From assembly GCF_023721715.1 (NCBI RefSeq), contig NZ_JAMDLG010000001.1, forward strand, positions 499,889 through 563,888: a DNA stretch of 64,000 nucleotides, read 5' to 3'. How positions within the stretch are numbered: the first letter of the stretch is position 1; the number at the start of each line of letters is the position of its first letter. The notes under the pieces were generated by a model. That model saw nothing but the letters and a program-made list of their open reading frames with translations, was not told the DNA's origin and did not search any database. Shown in pieces: positions 60,812 through 64,000 of the stretch. Origin of the DNA: Parasegetibacter sp. NRK P23. GTDB taxonomy: Bacteria > Bacteroidota > Bacteroidia > Chitinophagales > Chitinophagaceae. The position numbers were made by a program, and so were the translations under genes.

Positions 60812-62269
60812 ATGAAAATAGACATCATCATCGCCTACCTGCAACGGTATGAATTTGGTCATGAACGCGATTTCGTTCCGCCCATTACCGGTATTCATCT
60901 TGCCGCCATCACCCCATCCAAACACAACGTAAGGGTATTTCACCAGCAAGTGGATAAAATAGACTTCGATACCGATGCCGATCTGATCGCCATCTCCTTC
61001 TTCAGCGGATTCGCCCGGTCTGCTTACGAACTTGCGAATACCTTCAGAAAAAAAGGCAAAAAGACTGTGGCCGGAGGTCCTCATGTAACGTATTGTAAAG
61101 AAGAAGCGCTCGCGTACTTTGACGCCATCGTAACTGGCGAAGCGGAAAATGTATGGCCCCTGCTACTGAACGACTTTGAAAACGGCAGTATGCAACGCGT
61201 TTATACCGGAACACCGTGTGACATGAAAGGCTTGCCCACGCCCCGTTACGATCTGCTTCCCAATAAATTCTTCATCAAAAAAGTACTCCAGGCCACAAGG
61301 GGATGTCCCTTCTCCTGTTCCTTCTGCACCGTTCCTTCGCTTAACCCCGGGTTCAGGTTAAGACCAGTGGAAGACGTTATCCGCGATGCTTCCTACGACC
61401 GGTTCAGGTTTTGGTGGCAGCGGAAGATCGTCTGGTTCTGGGACGATAACCTTACCATCCGCAGGCCATACATCAGGCAACTGTTGCAGGAAATGATCCC
61501 TTTAAAAAAATGGTGGTTAACACAAGCCAGTATGGACATCGCAAAGGATCCGGAACTGCTCGATCTGATGAAGGCTTCGGGTTGCATAGGCGTTTTCCTG
61601 GGCATAGAATCCTTCGGAGCGGATTCTCTCGCCGATGCCAACAAAAAACAGAATAAGATCGCCCACTACAGCGCCGCGGTAAAAGAGATCAGAAAGCGCG
61701 GCATCGCCGTGATGGCCGGGTTTATAGCAGGCTTCGATCACGACGATGAAGAAAGCATCGTGAATATGGCCAACCAGTTGATGGAAATTGGAATAGATGT
61801 ACCCTTCCTCAGTATCATGACGCCCTTCAACGGAACACCCATTTACAATACATTGAAACAGGAAGGCCGGATACTGGAAGAAAAGAACTGGAACTTTTAC
61901 AATGGCTACAATGTTGCGTTCCAACCCAAAAAAATAACCGGACAACAATTACTAGAGGCGCACCGAACTTTGTGGAAAAAATCATTCTCACCCTTATATG
62001 CGTTGCGAAGAATTTTTAATGGGATCGGCACATTGAGATGGGGCGCTTTCCTTTTGTCGCTTTTCATGAATTCATTTTATGCCTGGAAGAGAATAAGAAA
62101 GAACTACCCGATTGATATGAACGGAAGAGGAGCATGGCGCATCGAAGAACCTGTACGACCAAACACAGGACAACCCAAAAGCACGATGCAGCAACAGGAA
62201 CAGGCGATCAACCTTTTCTCCCCTTCAACGCTTTCTTCTTCCGCAACGCGCTCAGGTATTCAGGCGTGA
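60812..62269 (+). CDS. B12-binding-domain radical SAM protein
   Basis: A 485-residue enzyme with an N-terminal cobalamin-binding-like domain (residues 1-130: ADLIAISFFSGFARSAYELAN, KKTVAGGPHVTY, ADAIVTGEAENVW-like) and a radical SAM core with C165-x3-C169-x2-C172 in RGCPFSCSFC. FLGIESFGADSL and FMGFIAGFDHDDEESI-type motifs follow, then a C-terminal tail. Members methylate or rearrange lipids, hopanoids or natural products. The substrate is not predictable. The last 62 bases overlap the opposite-strand Crp-type gene. Confidence 0.9.
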   Translation: MKIDIIIAYLQRYEFGHERDFVPPITGIHLAAITPSKHNVRVFHQQVDKIDFDTDADLIAISFFSGFARSAYELANTFRKKGKKTVAGGPHVTYCKEEALAYFDAIVTGEAENVWPLLLNDFENGSMQRVYTGTPCDMKGLPTPRYDLLPNKFFIKKVLQATRGCPFSCSFCTVPSLNPGFRLRPVEDVIRDASYDRFRFWWQRKIVWFWDDNLTIRRPYIRQLLQEMIPLKKWWLTQASMDIAKDPELLDLMKASGCIGVFLGIESFGADSLADANKKQNKIAHYSAAVKEIRKRGIAVMAGFIAGFDHDDEESIVNMANQLMEIGIDVPFLSIMTPFNGTPIYNTLKQEGRILEEKNWNFYNGYNVAFQPKKITGQQLLEAHRTLWKKSFSPLYALRRIFNGIGTLRWGAFLLSLFMNSFYAWKRIRKNYPIDMNGRGAWRIEEPVRPNTGQPKSTMQQQEQAINLFSPSTLSSSATRSGIQA

Positions 62270-62798
62270 ACCCGAGGAAAGAAGCCAGTATCTTCTGCGG
62301 AATGCGTTGCACGAACTCCGGATAAGTGTTGCTGAAGCGCTCGTAAAAGGCATCTTTGGACAACTGGAAAATATATTTAACACGGAACAGCGAGGCGGTA
62401 TAGGCCCGCTCATACACCATCCGGAAATAGCGCTCCATCACCGGGTGTGTTTCCAGCAATTCATCCAGCCGGTTCTTTTCTATTTCCAGCACTTCCGTGG
62501 CTTCAATGGCCTGCACACTGAAGGCGGCTCTTTTCTTTTTGTTGAAAGCGTCGATATCGGTCATCCACCAGTTCTCTATCGCGAATTGTATGGTTTGTTC
62601 CTGCCCGTCCTCTTTCAGGAAAAAAAGCCGCAGGCACCCCTTCACCACGAAGAAATGCCTGGTGCATAATTTTCCCTCCGTTACCAGTAATTCCTTTTTC
62701 TTCACTTTTCTTGTATCAAAATAACCCCTGATGGCGTTGAACCCGGCCTCGGAAAGCGCGGTATGTCTTTTGATGTGCAGGTACAAAGGTTCGGGCAT
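62208..62798 (-). CDS. Crp/Fnr-family transcriptional regulator
   Basis: A 196-residue regulator with a cyclic-nucleotide-binding-like domain (KVKKKELLVTEGKLCTRHFFVVKGCLRLFFLKEDGQEQTIQFAIENWWMTD) and a C-terminal HTH (FVQRIPQKILASFLGFTPEYLSALRKKKAL). It is of the same type as the Crp/Fnr gene at 57.4 kb but not a close copy. It is convergent with, and overlaps, the radical SAM gene, and divergent from the oxidoreductase gene. Confidence 0.9.
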   Translation of the reverse strand: MPEPLYLHIKRHTALSEAGFNAIRGYFDTRKVKKKELLVTEGKLCTRHFFVVKGCLRLFFLKEDGQEQTIQFAIENWWMTDIDAFNKKKRAAFSVQAIEATEVLEIEKNRLDELLETHPVMERYFRMVYERAYTASLFRVKYIFQLSKDAFYERFSNTYPEFVQRIPQKILASFLGFTPEYLSALRKKKALKGRKG

Positions 62799-62860
62799 GA
62801 CGGTAAATTACGGAAAGAAACCATGTAAAATCGTACATTTCATATCAAATACACCTTGCC

Positions 62861-63958
62861 ATGAATAGCAGACGCTCCTTTCTGACCACACTCGCAGGTT
62901 CCACCCTCGCGTTCCACCTGTTGCCCAAAGTGCAGGCCGCACCCGTTTACGACGGACCCGTGCTGCGCGTGGCGCTTATGGGACTGGGCGGTTACGCCAA
63001 CCGCGTGGCAGAAGCCATGAAAGATTGCAAAAAAGCAAAGCTGACGGGCATCATCAGCGGAACACCTTCCAAAATTAAAGACTGGCAGCAACGGTATGGT
63101 ATCGCTGAAAAAAACTGCTACAATTACGATAATTTCGACACCATTAAAAACAATCCGGATATTGACGCGGTATACGTGATTACCCCGAACGCGCTGCACC
63201 ACCCGCATACCATCCGCGCCGCAAAAGCGGGCAAACATGTGATTTGTGAGAAGCCCATGGCCATAAGCGCCAAAGAGGCAAAAGAGATGGTGGATACCTG
63301 CAACAAAGCCAACGTGAAATTACTGATCGGCTACCGGATGCACTTTGAACCGAAAACACTTGAAGTGATCCGGATGCGCGAAGCGGGTGAATTCGGAAAG
63401 GTGCTCTTCTTCCAGGGACTTTGCGGCTTCCGCATCGGAGATCCTACACAATGGCGGCTCAACAAAGCATTGGCAGGAGGAGGTTCCATGATGGACATTG
63501 GCATTTACGCGCTCAATGGTGCACGTTATATGGTGGGCGAAGATCCGGTTTGGGTTACCGCACAGGAAACAAAAACGAATCCTGAAAAATTCAAAGCGGG
63601 TGTGGATGAAACCATTCAGTTCCAACTCGGTTTCCCCGGCGGCGCCGTGGCTTCCTGCCTCTCTACCTACAATATGAACAACCTCGACCGCTTCTTCCTG
63701 AACGGGGAAAAAGGGTTCGCCGAAATGCAGCCCTCCACAGGATATGGGCCCATCAAAGGACGCACCCACAAAGGTGAGCTGACCCAGCCCCATATTAGAC
63801 ACCAGACCATACAGATGGAAGAAATGGCGGACATCATTCTTCAGCATAAAAAACCAATCGTTCCCGTAGACGGCACCGAGGGCTGGAAAGACATGGTAAT
63901 TATAGACGCTGTTTATGAAGCGGTGAAAACAGGGAAAAAAGTGCCCATCAAATATTGA
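62861..63958 (+). CDS. Gfo/Idh/MocA-family oxidoreductase, exported
   Basis: A 365-residue NAD(P)-dependent dehydrogenase-fold protein. The N-terminus MNSRRSFLTTLAGSTLAFHLLP is a twin-arginine signal, so the folded protein with bound cofactor is exported by Tat. The Rossmann motif is VALMGLGGYANRVAEAM, and the family signature is HVICEKPMAISAKEAKEM with the catalytic lysine in EKP. The C-terminal domain covers about residues 150-340. Relatives act on sugars or on glycosides by a redox mechanism. The substrate is unknown. Confidence 0.92.
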   Translation: MNSRRSFLTTLAGSTLAFHLLPKVQAAPVYDGPVLRVALMGLGGYANRVAEAMKDCKKAKLTGIISGTPSKIKDWQQRYGIAEKNCYNYDNFDTIKNNPDIDAVYVITPNALHHPHTIRAAKAGKHVICEKPMAISAKEAKEMVDTCNKANVKLLIGYRMHFEPKTLEVIRMREAGEFGKVLFFQGLCGFRIGDPTQWRLNKALAGGGSMMDIGIYALNGARYMVGEDPVWVTAQETKTNPEKFKAGVDETIQFQLGFPGGAVASCLSTYNMNNLDRFFLNGEKGFAEMQPSTGYGPIKGRTHKGELTQPHIRHQTIQMEEMADIILQHKKPIVPVDGTEGWKDMVIIDAVYEAVKTGKKVPIKY

Positions 63959-64000
63959 GGCCCTTTCGTTCCACCATACACGCCGTTTGTCTATTCCGCT

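Overview
The window looks like chromosome from a member of the Bacteroidota, most likely a Chitinophagaceae-type bacterium. The reasons are: many genes preceded by the Bacteroidota promoter pattern TTG-N(19-21)-TAnnTTTG, little Shine-Dalgarno signal, a type IX secretion (T9SS) C-terminal sorting domain on a 2,043-residue protein, secreted GH20 and GH29 glycosidases, and typical small Bacteroidota families (DUF6702, DUF2652, MORN_2/YwqK-like, SPFH plus Arc-like pair). Most of the window is ordinary chromosome of moderate GC. One block (about 48.6-55.6 kb) is clearly more AT-rich.

Layout. 0-7.7 kb: 5' part of htpG, an IscS-like cysteine desulfurase and glmM (minus strand), then a methyltransferase, a formylglycine-generating-enzyme-like lipoprotein, a PAP2 phosphatase and a CNNM/CorC membrane protein (plus strand). 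7.8-16 kb: DUF6702, HupE/UreJ, M1 peptidase, an SPFH/Arc-like operon with a palindromic operator candidate, a MORN-type protein and a large BNR/VPS10-like propeller protein. 16.3-23.5 kb: aroQ, carA, then the ribosomal/RNA polymerase cluster infA-rpmJ-rpsM-rpsK-rpsD-rpoA-rplQ, a small unknown gene and hmgA. 24-32 kb: a YfcE-like phosphodiesterase, clpC, STAS protein, rnz, alpha-L-fucosidase, dapA, accA and tRNA-Asp. 32.3-39.7 kb: AraC regulator, cyclase-like DUF2652 protein, short-chain dehydrogenase, GH20 hexosaminidase and a LuxR-type two-component pair. 39.8-48.5 kb: a secreted beta-helix protein, the giant T9SS protein with five exact 249-bp repeats, and gluQRS divergent from a second tRNA-Asp. 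48.8-57.4 kb: a defence island. 57.4-64 kb: Crp/Fnr regulators, YiaA-like, DUF4153 and other membrane proteins, a B12-binding radical SAM protein and a Gfo/Idh/MocA oxidoreductase.

The defence island is the most interesting part. It starts just downstream of tRNA-Asp and carries a type I restriction-modification operon (hsdM-hsdS-X-hsdR). The extra gene X encodes a 335-residue protein with an RNxxxH motif like the catalytic motif of HEPN ribonucleases, so it may be a toxin guarding the restriction system, as the anticodon nuclease PrrC does. This is inference from one motif plus gene position. Directly after hsdR is a three-gene hipB-hipS-hipT toxin-antitoxin module in which the kinase is split from its N-terminal subdomain. 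GluQRS, which modifies tRNA-Asp, is encoded back to back with a tRNA-Asp(GTC) gene at the island's edge.

Other structures worth attention are a perfect 56-bp palindrome between hmgA and the YfcE-like gene, a 19-bp dispersed intergenic repeat in three exact copies, an AT-rich dispersed repeat inside the ribosomal operon, and an FNR-like inverted repeat beside a Crp/Fnr gene.
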